DNA of 64,000 nucleotides. Source: Roseovarius sp. ZX-A-9. GTDB taxonomy: Bacteria; Pseudomonadota; Alphaproteobacteria; Rhodobacterales; Rhodobacteraceae. The translations under genes were made by a program, and so were the position numbers. Under the pieces are notes generated by a model. The model was given only the letters and a program-made list of their open reading frames with translations, had not been told where the DNA came from and ran no database searches. The number at the start of each line of letters is the position of its first letter. Position 1 is the stretch's first letter. This document shows positions 52,964 to 62,766 of this stretch, in pieces. The stretch spans positions 143,822 to 207,821 of the forward strand of contig NZ_JAPWHW010000007.1 in the NCBI RefSeq assembly GCF_028369135.1. Direction: 5' to 3'.

Positions 52964-53545
52964 TCAGTTGCCGAGGTTGGACAGTTTACGCTGCAATTCG
53001 GCCAATTGCTGCTTGATATCGTCCAGGTTTTCGTCGCCGGACTTGGCCTTGCCTGCGCTGCCGCCCGCCTCGGGGCCCGTGGATTCGGGGGAGGTGGTGC
53101 CGTGTGGGCCCAGCCCGCCGGTCATTGCCTTGATGAATGCCTCTTGCTGGGCGCGCATCGCTTCCATGCCGGGCATCGCCGCGAGGGGGGTGGCCTTGGT
53201 CATGTTTTCGAGCAGCTTGGATTGCCCGTCGCGGAGCATCTCGAAACTGGCCTGGAGGAATTCGGGCACGATGCTGCTGGCCTGAGTCGTGTAGCTGCGC
53301 ACAAGATCGTTCAGAACGTTGGTGGGCAGCACGCTTTCGCCGCGGCTTTCGTGTTCGGCGATGATCTGCAACAGGTATTGCCGGGTCAGGTCGTCGCCCG
53401 ATTTCAGGTCGATGATCTGCACCTCGCGACCGCTGCGGATGAATTGGCTGATGTCCTCGAGAGTCACGTAATCGGACGTCTCGGTATTGTAGAGCCGACG
53501 GCTGGCGTACCTCTTGATCAGAAGGGGCTTTTGAGTGTCGACCAC
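52964..53545 (-). CDS. phaR: Polyhydroxyalkanoate synthesis repressor PhaR
   Basis: A 193-residue protein with the PhaR N-terminal DNA-binding domain (KRYASRRLYNTETSDYVTLEDI, residues about 9-30) and the PHB accumulation regulatory domain after it. I chose GTG at 53543-53545 because GGGAGGAATCCACC precedes it; an ATG at 53575 would put the ribosome site inside the gene. PhaR binds both PHB and DNA, releasing phaP when polymer granules form. Two perfect PhaR boxes are in this locus. Confidence 0.95.
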   Translation of the reverse strand: MVDTQKPLLIKRYASRRLYNTETSDYVTLEDISQFIRSGREVQIIDLKSGDDLTRQYLLQIIAEHESRGESVLPTNVLNDLVRSYTTQASSIVPEFLQASFEMLRDGQSKLLENMTKATPLAAMPGMEAMRAQQEAFIKAMTGGLGPHGTTSPESTGPEAGGSAGKAKSGDENLDDIKQQLAELQRKLSNLGN

Positions 53546-53696
53546 GGTGGATTCCTCCCTAAATCGTTTTGGCATGAACCTGCGTCGGCATCATGCCGAG
53601 ACGCGAAGGCATCATTCAGCTGCCATGAACGTTTTGCGAAACGCCTTGAAAATGCAGCAGTGCAGAAAAGCCTAGTCGCATGTGCAGCAAAAAGAA

Positions 53697-53721
53697 AGGG
53701 CGAGCCGAAACGGCTCGCCCT
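53697..53721 (-). terminator. Intrinsic terminator of phaP
   Basis: Perfect 11-bp stem AGGGCGAGCCG (53697-53707) with its complement (53711-53721) and a 3-base loop. It is followed on the minus strand by CTTTCTTTTT. It lies between phaP and phaR. Confidence 0.9.
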
Positions 53722-53773
53722 CATCCATTCGCAGGCATCGCGGGGAGGCGCGATACTACGATCCGATGTTCTC

Positions 53774-54217
53774 TTACTTCACGGTCGCTTTTTTCGCCGC
53801 GGCGGTCATGTCGTCCGTGGCTTTCTTGACGGCGCTCGAAGCGTCTGCCTGCAGGTCACGGCCAGCCGACATCATCAGCTCGACGGTTTCGGTCTGCACT
53901 TTTTTCGCGACTTCTGCGAAAGCTGCCATGTTCTCGGCTGCAACTTCGGCGTTGGCCGATGCGAAATCGGTCATTGCTTTGGCGTAGTCAGCCGGATCTG
54001 CCTTGACTTTGGACATGTCCGAGAGTTTCGCCAGAGTGGTTTTGGTCCACTTACTGGAGATTTCAGCCGATTTCTCGGCTGCGTCCAGAGCAACACCCGA
54101 CAGTTTTTCGCTCAGAGCAGCTTGGCTCTTGAACGCGTCTTCCATCGATTTGGTGTCGACCGGGAATGCACCCATGATGTCTTTCATTGCGGTGGTGAAG
54201 TCTTGTTGCTTAGCCAT
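53774..54217 (-). CDS. phaP: Phasin, PHB granule surface protein
   Basis: A 147-residue amphipathic helical protein of the phasin_2 type, rich in Ala, Lys, Ala-Glu and Met, with MAKQQDFTTAMKDIMGAFPVDTKSMEDAFK at the start in the typical Rhodobacteraceae pattern. The ATG at 54215-54217 follows AAGGA. It coats polymer granules and is usually the main PhaR target; a PhaR box lies 94 bases upstream. The strong terminator fits high expression. Confidence 0.94.
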   Translation of the reverse strand: MAKQQDFTTAMKDIMGAFPVDTKSMEDAFKSQAALSEKLSGVALDAAEKSAEISSKWTKTTLAKLSDMSKVKADPADYAKAMTDFASANAEVAAENMAAFAEVAKKVQTETVELMMSAGRDLQADASSAVKKATDDMTAAAKKATVK

Positions 54218-54310
54218 TTGAATAATCCTTTTGTCGCTTGCGGGACGATCCCGCTTTCTGCGTCTGCAAACAATATGCATGCTGCAGCGCGGCATTTCAA
54301 GAGGTTTATT

Positions 54311-54321
54311 CTGCATTGCAG
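54311..54321. promoter_or_regulatory. PhaR box upstream of phaP
   Basis: CTGCATTGCAG is a perfect CTGC-N3-GCAG match to the TGC-rich site reported for PhaR in Rhodobacter and Paracoccus. It lies 94 bases upstream of the phaP start and just past the end of phaC. Confidence 0.75.
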
Positions 54322-54351
54322 CATTTTCACTGCAAGTAGCTGATATTCCGC

Positions 54352-56160
54352 TTAAACCTCTTCGTTGGATCGACGCATGACATAGGTACCGGGGGCCGGA
54401 GCAATCGGGGGATGGTCCGAATCACCGGGCTGACGGGCCGCGACCTTCTTGCCGGAGCGCTTGCGCAGCCATGCCTCCCAGCGGGGCCACCAGCTGCCGT
54501 CGTGGCGCTCTGCGCCTTCCAGCCATGCGTCCGGCGTGTCCTTGAGATCGGCGTTGGTGTAATGGCCATACTTCTTCTTGCTGGGCGGGTTGACGATACC
54601 CGCGATATGGCCGGATTCCGACAGGATGAAGGTGCGGTCCTTTGCGCGGGTCTGCTGGAACCCGCGATAGCAGTCCTTCCACGGCGCAATATGATCGGTC
54701 TGGCAGGTGATCGACATCAGCGGCACCTTCACGTCACGGATATGCAGCGTCTCGCCCAGCATCTCGACGCCATCGGTGACGAATTCGTTGCGCTGGCAAA
54801 GACCGCGCAGATATTCGATGGCCATCGCGCCCGGCAGGTTCGACCCATCGCCGTTCCAGTAGAGCAGATCGAAGGCCGGGGGCCGTTCGCCCATCATGTA
54901 GCTCTTGATCGCGGGCTGGTAGATCAGGTCGTTGGAGCGCAGGAACGACATGGTGCGCCCCAGGATGAAGGCGCGCAGGATGCCCTGCTCTTCCACCTCT
55001 GCCTCGATCCCGTCGATGAAATCATCTTGCAGGAAGGGCGTGAATTCGCCCTGTTCGGAAAAATCCGTGAGCGCGGTAAAGAATGTCGCCGACTTGACGC
55101 TGGTGTCCTTGCGCTTGGCCATCAGGGCCAGCGTCATGTGCAGCGTCGTGCCCGCGATGCAATAGCCCACGGTATTGACCTGCTTTTGCCCGGTGATCTC
55201 CTTGGCGACGCGGATCGCGGTCAGGAATCCCTGTTCGATGTAATCGGCCATCCCGATATCTGAATGGCTGACATCCGGGTTGAACCACGACACGACAAAG
55301 AGCGTGTAGCCCTGGTCGGTGATCCACTTGATCAGGCTGTTCTGTTCCTTGAGATCGAGAATGTAGAACTTGTTGATCCAGGGCGGGAAGATCACCAACG
55401 GGATCTCGTGCACCTGTTCTGTCGAGGGGCTGTACTGGATCAGTTCCATCACGTCGTTGCGAAAGACCACCTCGCCCGGGGTTGTGGCGATGTTCTCGCC
55501 CACCTTGAACGCGTTCTCGTCCGCGAGACGCACGACCATTTCGCCATTGTTCGCCTCAAGATCGGCGACGAGATTTTCCAGCCCCTTGACCAGAGACTCG
55601 CCTTCGGTCTCGACCGCGCGTTCCAGCGCGTCGGGGTTGGTGCCCAGAAAGTTGGTCGGCGACATCATGTCGATGATCTGCTGCGAGAAATATTCCAGCC
55701 GCCGTTTTTCCTTGGGCTCCAGATCCTCAACCTCGGCGACCGCCTCGGCGATCGCTTCGGCGTTGAGTTGGTATTGATGGCGCACATAGCTGAAATACGG
55801 GTTGTTTTCCCACATGGGATTGGCAAACCGTTTGTCCTTCAGCCGGTCCTTGGCCTCGCCGGGGGCTTCGGCGGCCTCACCCTTGAGCAGCATTTGCTGC
55901 GATTCCATGTAGTGACGGACCGACTTGCCCCAGAACTCCACCTGCTGTTCGTAGAGCTTGCCGGGATTTTCCAGCGCCTCGGTCCAATAGGACATTGCCG
56001 CCTTGGCGAACAATTCCTGATCCGGCCCGTTCAACGACGGATTTGCCGGGTTCTTTTTGGACAGCGCCTTGATCAATCGCTGGGATAACTCTTCGACGCG
56101 CTCGAGATTTGCGCTCATCTTTTCAAGGTTTTCGCCCATCGCATTGTCTTGCGTTGCCAT
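54352..56160 (-). CDS. phaC: Class I poly(R)-hydroxyalkanoate synthase
   Basis: A 602-residue PHA synthase with the lipase-like box GYCIAG (nucleophile Cys334) and catalytic Asp489 and His518 (SESGHIAG). Length and the N-terminal domain before residue 210 fit class I. It polymerises (R)-3-hydroxybutyryl-CoA at the granule surface. It diverges from phaZ across a 104-base gap containing a PhaR box, and lies upstream of phaP on the same strand. Confidence 0.97.
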   Translation of the reverse strand: MATQDNAMGENLEKMSANLERVEELSQRLIKALSKKNPANPSLNGPDQELFAKAAMSYWTEALENPGKLYEQQVEFWGKSVRHYMESQQMLLKGEAAEAPGEAKDRLKDKRFANPMWENNPYFSYVRHQYQLNAEAIAEAVAEVEDLEPKEKRRLEYFSQQIIDMMSPTNFLGTNPDALERAVETEGESLVKGLENLVADLEANNGEMVVRLADENAFKVGENIATTPGEVVFRNDVMELIQYSPSTEQVHEIPLVIFPPWINKFYILDLKEQNSLIKWITDQGYTLFVVSWFNPDVSHSDIGMADYIEQGFLTAIRVAKEITGQKQVNTVGYCIAGTTLHMTLALMAKRKDTSVKSATFFTALTDFSEQGEFTPFLQDDFIDGIEAEVEEQGILRAFILGRTMSFLRSNDLIYQPAIKSYMMGERPPAFDLLYWNGDGSNLPGAMAIEYLRGLCQRNEFVTDGVEMLGETLHIRDVKVPLMSITCQTDHIAPWKDCYRGFQQTRAKDRTFILSESGHIAGIVNPPSKKKYGHYTNADLKDTPDAWLEGAERHDGSWWPRWEAWLRKRSGKKVAARQPGDSDHPPIAPAPGTYVMRRSNEEV

Positions 56161-56184
56161 TTAAATGGTTTCTCCCTAATCTTT

Positions 56185-56195
56185 CTGCTATGCAG
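56185..56195. promoter_or_regulatory. PhaR box between phaC and phaZ
   Basis: CTGCTATGCAG is a perfect CTGC-N3-GCAG site in the divergent phaC-phaZ gap. It could place synthesis and mobilisation genes under the same repressor as phaP. Confidence 0.75.
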
Positions 56196-56264
56196 CATTA
56201 CGCCGTTATGTCGGGAGGGGCAGAGCGGCACCAGATTCGGGCCCCGCGCCCCAAGGAGACGTTC

Positions 56265-57551
56265 ATGCGCTATATGGCCACTTACGATATGATGGAAACC
56301 CTCCGTAACACGAACCAATGGTTGGGGGCGACCGCCCTGTCTATGGCATCCTACCCGATCTTCAGCATGACGCCAAACCCCGTCTTTCAGTGGATGTCGG
56401 CCTGGGGCGAAGTGACCGAGCGGACCTTTGCCCGGATGGTGACGAAGCCCGATTGGGGCATCCGCACCTTCACCTGCGTCGATGGCCGGGACCACCTGGT
56501 AAATATCGACACCATCGTCGAAAAACCTTTTGGCAACCTGATCCAGTTTGCCGTGCCGGGCCGCAAGCCGATGAAACGGCGCGTTCTGCTGGTGGCGCCG
56601 ATGTCGGGCCACTATGCCACGTTGCTGCGCTCGACGGTCAAGAGCCTGCTGGTGAATTGCGAAGTCTACATCACCGACTGGCACAATGCCCGCGACATTC
56701 CGGTCAGCGAAGGCAAGTTCGACGTCGAGGATTACACGCTCTATCTGGCGGAATTCATGCGCGCGCTGGGATCGGACATCCATGTGATCGCCGTCTGTCA
56801 GCCGGCCCCGCTGGCGCTCGCTGCGACGGCAATGCTGGCCGAGGACGAGCCCGAGGCGCAGCCACGGACGCTGACCCTAATCGGCGGACCGATCGACCCG
56901 GACGCCACCCCGACAGAGGTGACGGATTTCGGGCGTCGCGTGACGATGGGCCAACTGGAGCAGACGATGATCCAGCGCGTCGGGTTCAAGCATCCCGGCG
57001 TCGGGCGGCTGGTCTATCCCGGCCTGCTGCAACTGGCCTCGTTCATCTCGATGAACAGCGAAAAACACGCCAAGGCCTTCAGCGAGCAGATCGCGCGCGT
57101 GGCAAAGGACCAGGATGGCGACCACGACCACCATAACCGGTTCTACGACGAGTATCTCGCGGTCATGGACATGCCCGCCGAATTTTACCTTTCGACGGTC
57201 GAGCGTATCTTCAAGGGGCTTGAGATCGCCAAGAACGAATTCACCGTCGCCGGACGCCAACTCGACATTGGCAAGATCAGCAATGTGGCCGTGATGACGG
57301 TCGAGGGCGGCAAGGACGACATTTCGGCCCCCGGTCAATGTGTGGCGGCGCTGGATCTGTGCACCGGGCTGCCGGACTCGCGGAAGGTCAACCATCTGGA
57401 ACCCGATGCAGGCCATTACGGTATTTTCGCAGGCAAGAGCTGGCGCAACAATATCCGCCCGCTGGTGCTGGAATTCATCGACGCCAACAGTGGCGAGGCG
57501 CAAAAGCCCACCGCCGTGAAAAAACCCGCGAACCGGAACTCGGCCGCCTGA
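56265..57551 (+). CDS. phaZ: Intracellular polyhydroxyalkanoate depolymerase
   Basis: A 428-residue intracellular PHB depolymerase. The nucleophile region IAVCQPAPLALAA places Cys178 in the VCQP motif characteristic of PhaZ proteins lacking a classic lipase serine. The C-terminal DISAPGQCVAALD region carries the Asp, and DAGHYGIFAG the His. The chosen ATG follows AAGGAGAC; longer frames upstream overlap phaC. It mobilises stored PHB. Confidence 0.95.
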   Translation: MRYMATYDMMETLRNTNQWLGATALSMASYPIFSMTPNPVFQWMSAWGEVTERTFARMVTKPDWGIRTFTCVDGRDHLVNIDTIVEKPFGNLIQFAVPGRKPMKRRVLLVAPMSGHYATLLRSTVKSLLVNCEVYITDWHNARDIPVSEGKFDVEDYTLYLAEFMRALGSDIHVIAVCQPAPLALAATAMLAEDEPEAQPRTLTLIGGPIDPDATPTEVTDFGRRVTMGQLEQTMIQRVGFKHPGVGRLVYPGLLQLASFISMNSEKHAKAFSEQIARVAKDQDGDHDHHNRFYDEYLAVMDMPAEFYLSTVERIFKGLEIAKNEFTVAGRQLDIGKISNVAVMTVEGGKDDISAPGQCVAALDLCTGLPDSRKVNHLEPDAGHYGIFAGKSWRNNIRPLVLEFIDANSGEAQKPTAVKKPANRNSAA

Positions 57552-57567
57552 GCATCCCGGCTGGCGC

Positions 57568-57585
57568 CGCCCGCTACGGCGGGCG
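57568..57585. terminator. Hairpin between convergent phaZ and hydrolase genes
   Basis: CGCCCGC (57568-57574) and GCGGGCG (57579-57585) form a 7-bp GC stem with a 4-base loop in the 36-base convergent gap. There is no T-run, so the assignment is modest. Confidence 0.4.
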
Positions 57586-57587
57586 CG

Positions 57588-58298
57588 CTATTGCAGGACC
57601 AGCGGCTGTTTCATCCAGTCCCGAAGCGCCTGCGTGGTGGCGTTGGGCCGCTCCAGCGTTGGCAGGTGCCCTGCCCCTTCAATCACGTCCAGTACGGCAT
57701 AGGGAATCAGGTCGGCCATGAACTTGTGCCGCTTGATCGGCGTCAGCCCGTCATGTTCACCGCACAGCACCAGTGCCGGCGTCTTGCAGCGCCGCAGCAC
57801 CGCCTGATAATCGCGCCGCCGCTGCATGGCGCGCACCTGCCGTAGCAGGACAGTCGCCCCCAGATGCTCGGCCATGTCATTCACCAGCGCCATCACCTCG
57901 GCGCGGCCCGGTCCGGGGGCCAGCGTGTCGGGGCGCAGGATGCCTGATACGAACTCTGCCAGATTGCCCGAGCGCACCTTGATGATCAGCGGCTCCAGAT
58001 CGGCAGAGGAAGCCGGGGTCTCGGCCAGAGGGTTGGTATCCATCAGCGCGATCCGGCTGACCCGGTCGGGGGCACGGCGCAGAATCTCCATCGCGACGAT
58101 GCCGCCGAGCGACAGCCCGGCCAGCGCGAATTTGCGCGGCAGTACGTCCAGCAGGTTCGACGCGATTTCCTCGATCCGGTCGCCTTGGGTGATGGGCGCG
58201 ATGGTCACGGCAAAATCGGGGCTGAGCGCGGTCAGTTGCGGGCCAAACACGCGAGCGTCACACATCATGCCCGGCAAGAATACCAATGGCTCCTGCAT
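57588..58298 (-). CDS. Alpha/beta-hydrolase
   Basis: A 236-residue hydrolase with the nucleophile elbow GLSLGG (about residues 80-85), a GEHDGLTP aspartate and His in GAGHLPTLERP near 210. It lacks a signal peptide. Enzymes of this shape include enol-lactone hydrolases and small esterases; the substrate is unknown. It converges with phaZ. Confidence 0.87.
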   Translation of the reverse strand: MQEPLVFLPGMMCDARVFGPQLTALSPDFAVTIAPITQGDRIEEIASNLLDVLPRKFALAGLSLGGIVAMEILRRAPDRVSRIALMDTNPLAETPASSADLEPLIIKVRSGNLAEFVSGILRPDTLAPGPGRAEVMALVNDMAEHLGATVLLRQVRAMQRRRDYQAVLRRCKTPALVLCGEHDGLTPIKRHKFMADLIPYAVLDVIEGAGHLPTLERPNATTQALRDWMKQPLVLQ

Positions 58299-58368
58299 GC
58301 CTCAATTCCTTCTGCCCGGCTGTTGCCCGTTTTACTTTGCGCCCACATTGCCACAACGCCGCGTTGCG

Positions 58369-59010
58369 TCAACTGCCTGACGGGTAGGTGATGCCGCGAA
58401 AGGCCGGAAAATCGGCATAACGTCTGCGACGGTCTGCTTCGGGTTCGTCCGGAGCCGCGCCATGCGCCAGCAACGTCCCCTTGGGGGCGATGTAGCTGGC
58501 GATCAGGCGGCGCGGGGCGGCGCGCCAGCTGAGGTTCATAGCGCAAAGTTTCGGAAAGAAACACAGATCCGAGAATGGCAGATGATCGTGAATCCACCAC
58601 GCCAGATCGCGCCAGTCGCGCCCCTTTTCAAACTGGTCGGCAAACCACGGGATCACCAGCGACGTACCCGCGCCGCGCTGCTCCGGGTCGCCCCGGTCCC
58701 AGATGTGATGCCCGTAATTGGCATCGTTGCGGGCGCAGTTCAGTTTCATCTGGTTGCCAAAGCGGTTCAGCTCCGGGCTGCGATAGCCCGAGCGGATGGC
58801 GATCCGGCCAAAGGTTTCCTGCAGCGGGTCGAGCAGGTGCAGGCATAGCTGCCGGCCGTTTTCTATCGCCAGATCAGGGTTTTCGGGGATGTTCTGGATG
58901 CGGTGGAAATTGCCGATTTCCGAATAGAGAAAATCGCGCATGTAGAAATGCGGGCTGAGGCGCACCCGGCCCAGCGCCTCCAGGCTCCACATGCTGGCGG
59001 GTTTGCGCAT
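58369..59010 (-). CDS. Conserved hypothetical protein, weak peptidase M15-like features
   Basis: A 213-residue soluble protein that I do not firmly recognise. IRSGYRSPELN (about residues 72-82) and the following ANYGHHIWD plus WWIHDHLPFSD resemble the arrangement in Zn-dependent M15 DD-peptidases. The spacing is loose and no export signal is seen, so function is unassigned. Its ATG overlaps the VOC gene stop by one base, so both may be co-translated. Confidence 0.7.
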   Translation of the reverse strand: MRKPASMWSLEALGRVRLSPHFYMRDFLYSEIGNFHRIQNIPENPDLAIENGRQLCLHLLDPLQETFGRIAIRSGYRSPELNRFGNQMKLNCARNDANYGHHIWDRGDPEQRGAGTSLVIPWFADQFEKGRDWRDLAWWIHDHLPFSDLCFFPKLCAMNLSWRAAPRRLIASYIAPKGTLLAHGAAPDEPEADRRRRYADFPAFRGITYPSGS

Positions 59011-59438
59011 CAGCCAAAGCCGTTCCAGCGGAACGCGCCATCGTCACGCAGGGGGGAAAACGGATTATGCGCAATTTCCCAGTTATGGCCGTCAGGGTCG
59101 GCGAAATATCCGTGATACCCGCCCCAGAACACTTTCTGTCCGGGTTTGAGCAGCTTGGCACCCGCATCTACGGCTTTTTCCAGCAAGGCATCGACATCTT
59201 CGGCACTGCGCAGATTGTGGGCCAGCGTCATCGCGCCGTGCCCCAGATCCTCGACCGGGATGCCGATATCCTCTGCCAGCTTCTCGAGCGGAAAGAGGGC
59301 GAGGGTTTGGCCTAAAAGATCAAAAGCGATCACGCCGTCCGGGGTATCAACACGCTGCCAGCCGAGAGTCTCATAGAACTCCGCGGCCCGCCCCATATCG
59401 CGAACCCCCAAGGTTATCAGAGAGATGCGCGGTTCCAT
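59010..59438 (-). CDS. VOC-family (glyoxalase/dioxygenase-fold) protein
   Basis: A 142-residue protein with paired beta-alpha-beta-beta-beta modules. SLITLGVRDMGRAAEFYETLGW opens the first, and GGYHGYFADPDGHNWEIAHNP closes the second, with a Glu/His metal-site pattern. Members bind metals or small molecules; the reaction is unknown. It lies next to a one-base-separated hydrolase gene upstream. Confidence 0.9.
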   Translation of the reverse strand: MEPRISLITLGVRDMGRAAEFYETLGWQRVDTPDGVIAFDLLGQTLALFPLEKLAEDIGIPVEDLGHGAMTLAHNLRSAEDVDALLEKAVDAGAKLLKPGQKVFWGGYHGYFADPDGHNWEIAHNPFSPLRDDGAFRWNGFG

Positions 59439-60215
59439 TCACCCCTGTGCCCCGTCGCGTGCGATCACCTCTTCAACCGCCGTTTCGATCAGCGACAGGC
59501 TGGTTGGGTCCGAGAAGCGGTGATCGGCCCCATCGACCAGTGTCAGGCGCATATCCGGGCCGGTGGCATGGTCCAGAAGGCGCAAGGCGACTGATTTATC
59601 CACATCAACATCGGCGGTGCCTTGCAGAAACCGAACAGGAAAGGGCAGTTGTAAAGGTTGGCGTAGGACAAGGTGGTCGCGGCCGTCCTCGATCAGCTTT
59701 CGGGTGATGACATAGGGGTCATCATATTCGCTGGGAAGCGAGATCTGGCCCTCATCCAGCAGGCGGGCGCGTTGCTGTTCATCGAACCCCGCCCACATGC
59801 TGTCTTCGGTGAAATCGGGGGCGGCGGCGATGGTGACCAGCCCGGCGATGCGCGATGTCATCGCCCGCGCCATCAGCAGCGCGACCCAGCCGCCCATGGA
59901 CGAGCCCACCAGCACTTGCGGGCCTGTCGTCAGCGCCGAAATCGCGGCCTGCGCGTCTTCGGCCCAATCGCCGATGCATCCGTCGGTAAATTCACCGGAT
60001 GACTGGCCATGCCCGGAATAATCGAACCGCAGGAAAGCGTGGCCGGTGCGCCGGGCCCATGCCTCCATATGCAGCGCCTTGGTTCCCTGCATGTCCGATT
60101 TGAAGCCGCCCAGAAATACCACGCCCGGTCCGGTCGCCTGTTGCGTGGCCGGCACCTGCACATAGGCGATCCGCCGCCCCTGCCCGGTTGTCAGAAATTC
60201 GCTCTGCCCTGTCAT
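59439..60215 (-). CDS. Alpha/beta-hydrolase (serine aminopeptidase/BD-FAE type)
   Basis: A 258-residue hydrolase with nucleophile Ser in VGSSMGGWVALLMA (about residue 104), Asp in GTADVDVDKS and His in GADHRFSDP. The chosen ATG at 60213-60215 starts MTGQSEFLTTGQG; a longer open frame upstream has a low-complexity Arg-rich N-terminus and is rejected. It ends where the VOC gene begins, so a small operon of three to four genes seems likely. Confidence 0.87.
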   Translation of the reverse strand: MTGQSEFLTTGQGRRIAYVQVPATQQATGPGVVFLGGFKSDMQGTKALHMEAWARRTGHAFLRFDYSGHGQSSGEFTDGCIGDWAEDAQAAISALTTGPQVLVGSSMGGWVALLMARAMTSRIAGLVTIAAAPDFTEDSMWAGFDEQQRARLLDEGQISLPSEYDDPYVITRKLIEDGRDHLVLRQPLQLPFPVRFLQGTADVDVDKSVALRLLDHATGPDMRLTLVDGADHRFSDPTSLSLIETAVEEVIARDGAQG

Positions 60216-60352
60216 GCCTTGCGCCCCTTGTGGTGATTGTGGCGCAGTTTCACCCCGGCGGGGGCCGGGTGCAAGGGGTGGCTTGCGGCGTTTCGCTGAT
60301 CTGACGCGGGTGCTTGGCGAAAATCGGCGCGTCAGATTTTTCGCGAACCGTT

Positions 60353-60565
60353 CTAAGCGCCGACACAGGTATCTTGCTGGTGAAAGCAAACCTTTTGACT
60401 GTCCAGTCGCCCCAGCAGGTCGTGAATCCGGCGTTGGGTCGCATCCGCATTGGCATCGTTGCGGCTGACCGTGGCAGAAAGCGCGCGCCGGGTCTGATGC
60501 AGCGCATCCTCGATCAGCGCGATGTCGTCCGCGGACAGCTCAAAATTCGGGTTATATTTCGGCAT
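60353..60565 (-). CDS. Small conserved hypothetical protein (70 residues)
   Basis: A 70-residue acidic, helical protein with an excellent ribosome site (GGAGG, 8 bases before the ATG). The chain has a heptad-like pattern of Leu, Ile and Ala from about residue 11 to 55 and two Cys near the end. I do not recognise a family. Its size and ribosome site support it as real. Confidence 0.65.
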   Translation of the reverse strand: MPKYNPNFELSADDIALIEDALHQTRRALSATVSRNDANADATQRRIHDLLGRLDSQKVCFHQQDTCVGA

Positions 60566-60819
60566 TGCCGGACCTCCTGTCGGGCGCGACGTTTCGGCGC
60601 GCCAAGAGTCTATATGTTATTGATAGCCATCACCGCCCGCGACGCAAGATTTTTCCATATGGTTGCCAGTTGGTTAAGAGGTCTTGCCCTGCACCGGCAC
60701 GGTGGTACGGCAGCGTCGACATACGCTCTTGACTTGACCTCCTGCCCTGGCCATATGGTCACAACCCCCACCCGCAACCGGGCGCACGCGTAGGCGCCAA
60801 ACTGACGAGGAGTGCCACT

Positions 60820-62766
60820 ATGGCCCAGATTTCCCTGACTTTTCCCGATGGCAATGCCCGCAGCTATGACGCTGGCGTAACCCCCGGCGACGTCGCTGCC
60901 GACATTTCCAAATCCTTGGGCAAAAAGGCGATTTCGGCCACCGTGGACGGCCGTCACTGGGACCTGCAGTGGCCGATCGAGCATGATGCGCAGATCGCCA
61001 TCCACACCCTGCAGGACGAACCTCAGGCGAACGAGTTGATCCGTCACGATCTAGCGCATGTGATGGCGCGCGCGGTGCAGGAAATCTGGCCGGACGTCAA
61101 AGTCACCATCGGGCCGGTGATCGAGAACGGCTGGTATTACGATTTCGACCGGGCCGAGCCATTCACCCCCGAGGATCTGGGCCAGATCGAGAAGAAGATG
61201 CGCGAGATCATCAATGCCCGCGATGCCGTGCGCACCGAGATCTGGGATCGCGCCCGCGCCATTCAGCATTACCGGGACAATGGCGAGCCCTTCAAGGTCG
61301 AGCTGATCGAGGCGATACCGGGCGACGAGCCGCTGCGCATGTACTGGCACGGCGACTGGCAGGACCTCTGCCGTGGGCCGCATCTGCAAAACACCGGGCA
61401 ACTGCCCGCCGACGCGTTCAAGCTGATGAGTGTTGCGGGCGCCTATTGGCGCGGTGACAGCAACCGCGAGATGCTGCAACGAATCTACGGCGTTGCCTTT
61501 ACCGGCAAGGAAAAGCTGAAGGCGCATCTGCACATGCTGGAGGAGGCCGCAAAACGCGACCACCGCAAGCTGGGCCGCGAGATGGACCTGTTTCACATGC
61601 AGGAGGAAGCCCCCGGTCAGGTATTCTGGCACCCCAACGGCTGGACCATCTACACCCTGTTGCAGGATTACATGCGCCGCCGCCAAACCGCGGGCGGCTA
61701 TGTCGAGGTGAACACGCCGCAGGTAGTGGACCGCAAGCTGTGGGAAGCCTCGGGCCACTGGGAAAAATACCAGGAAAACATGTTCATCGTCGAAGTGGAC
61801 GAGGAACACGCCCGCGAAAAGGCCGTGAACGCACTCAAGCCGATGAACTGTCCCTGCCATGTGCAGGTCTACAATCAGGGACTCAAAAGCTATCGCGACC
61901 TGCCGCTGCGCATGGCCGAATTCGGCGCCTGCAACCGTTACGAGCCCTCGGGCGCGCTGCACGGCATCATGCGCGTTCGCGGCTTCACCCAGGACGATGC
62001 GCATATCTTCTGCACCGAGGACCAGATCGAAGAGGAAACCAAAAAGTTCATCGACTTCCTCTCGAATGTCTATCGCGATCTCGGCTTTGCCGAATTCAAG
62101 GTGCTGTTCTCTGACCGGCCCGAGACGCGCGCCGGGGCCGATGCGGTCTGGGACAAGTCCGAAAAGGCCCTGCTCGAAGCCACCCGCGCCGCGGGGATCG
62201 AACCGGGCTTCAACCCCGGCGAAGGGGCCTTCTACGGGCCGAAGCTGGAATTCGTGCTGACCGATGCGATCGGGCGTGACTGGCAATGCGGCACGTTGCA
62301 GGTGGATTTCGTCCTGCCCGAACGGCTCGACGCCACCTATATCGGCCAGGACGGCGCCAAGCACCGCCCGGTGATGCTGCACCGCGCCACACTGGGCAGC
62401 TTCGAGCGCTTCATCGGCATCCTGATCGAGGAACACGCGGGCAAGCTTCCGTTCTGGCTGGCGCCGCGACAGGTGGTGGTCGCCTCCATCGTGTCCGAGG
62501 CGGACGACTATGTGCATGATGTGGTCGCCCAGTTGCGCGCCCGCGGCATCCGTGCCGAGGCCGATACCCGCAACGAGAAGATCAACTACAAGGTCCGCGA
62601 GCATTCGGTCGGCAAAGTGCCTGTGATCCTCGCCTGTGGCCTGCGCGAAGTCGAGGAAAGCACCGTCACGGTCCGGCGCCTTGGCGAAAAGCAGACCAGT
62701 GTCGAGCCACTGAGCGAAGTAACAAACGATCTGGCCCGGGCCGCAACGCCCCCGGATTTGTTGTAA
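60820..62766 (+). CDS. thrS: Threonyl-tRNA synthetase
   Basis: A 648-residue class II synthetase of normal length. The TGS domain is at the N-terminus, an editing domain follows with the HxxxH-type [10 protein letters not shown], and the catalytic core contains [11 protein letters not shown] (zinc Cys), [21 protein letters not shown] (motif 2) and the C-terminal motif 3 region [19 protein letters not shown]. The anticodon-binding domain ends the chain. GAGGAG precedes the ATG. This is the one clear housekeeping gene in the window. Confidence 0.98.
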   Translation: MAQISLTFPDGNARSYDAGVTPGDVAADISKSLGKKAISATVDGRHWDLQWPIEHDAQIAIHTLQDEPQANELIRHDLAHVMARAVQEIWPDVKVTIGPVIENGWYYDFDRAEPFTPEDLGQIEKKMREIINARDAVRTEIWDRARAIQHYRDNGEPFKVELIEAIPGDEPLRMYWHGDWQDLCRGPHLQNTGQLPADAFKLMSVAGAYWRGDSNREMLQRIYGVAFTGKEKLKAHLHMLEEAAKRDHRKLGREMDLFHMQEEAPGQVFWHPNGWTIYTLLQDYMRRRQTAGGYVEVNTPQVVDRKLWEASGHWEKYQENMFIVEVDEEHAREKAVNALKPMNCPCHVQVYNQGLKSYRDLPLRMAEFGACNRYEPSGALHGIMRVRGFTQDDAHIFCTEDQIEEETKKFIDFLSNVYRDLGFAEFKVLFSDRPETRAGADAVWDKSEKALLEATRAAGIEPGFNPGEGAFYGPKLEFVLTDAIGRDWQCGTLQVDFVLPERLDATYIGQDGAKHRPVMLHRATLGSFERFIGILIEEHAGKLPFWLAPRQVVVASIVSEADDYVHDVVAQLRARGIRAEADTRNEKINYKVREHSVGKVPVILACGLREVEESTVTVRRLGEKQTSVEPLSEVTNDLARAATPPDLL

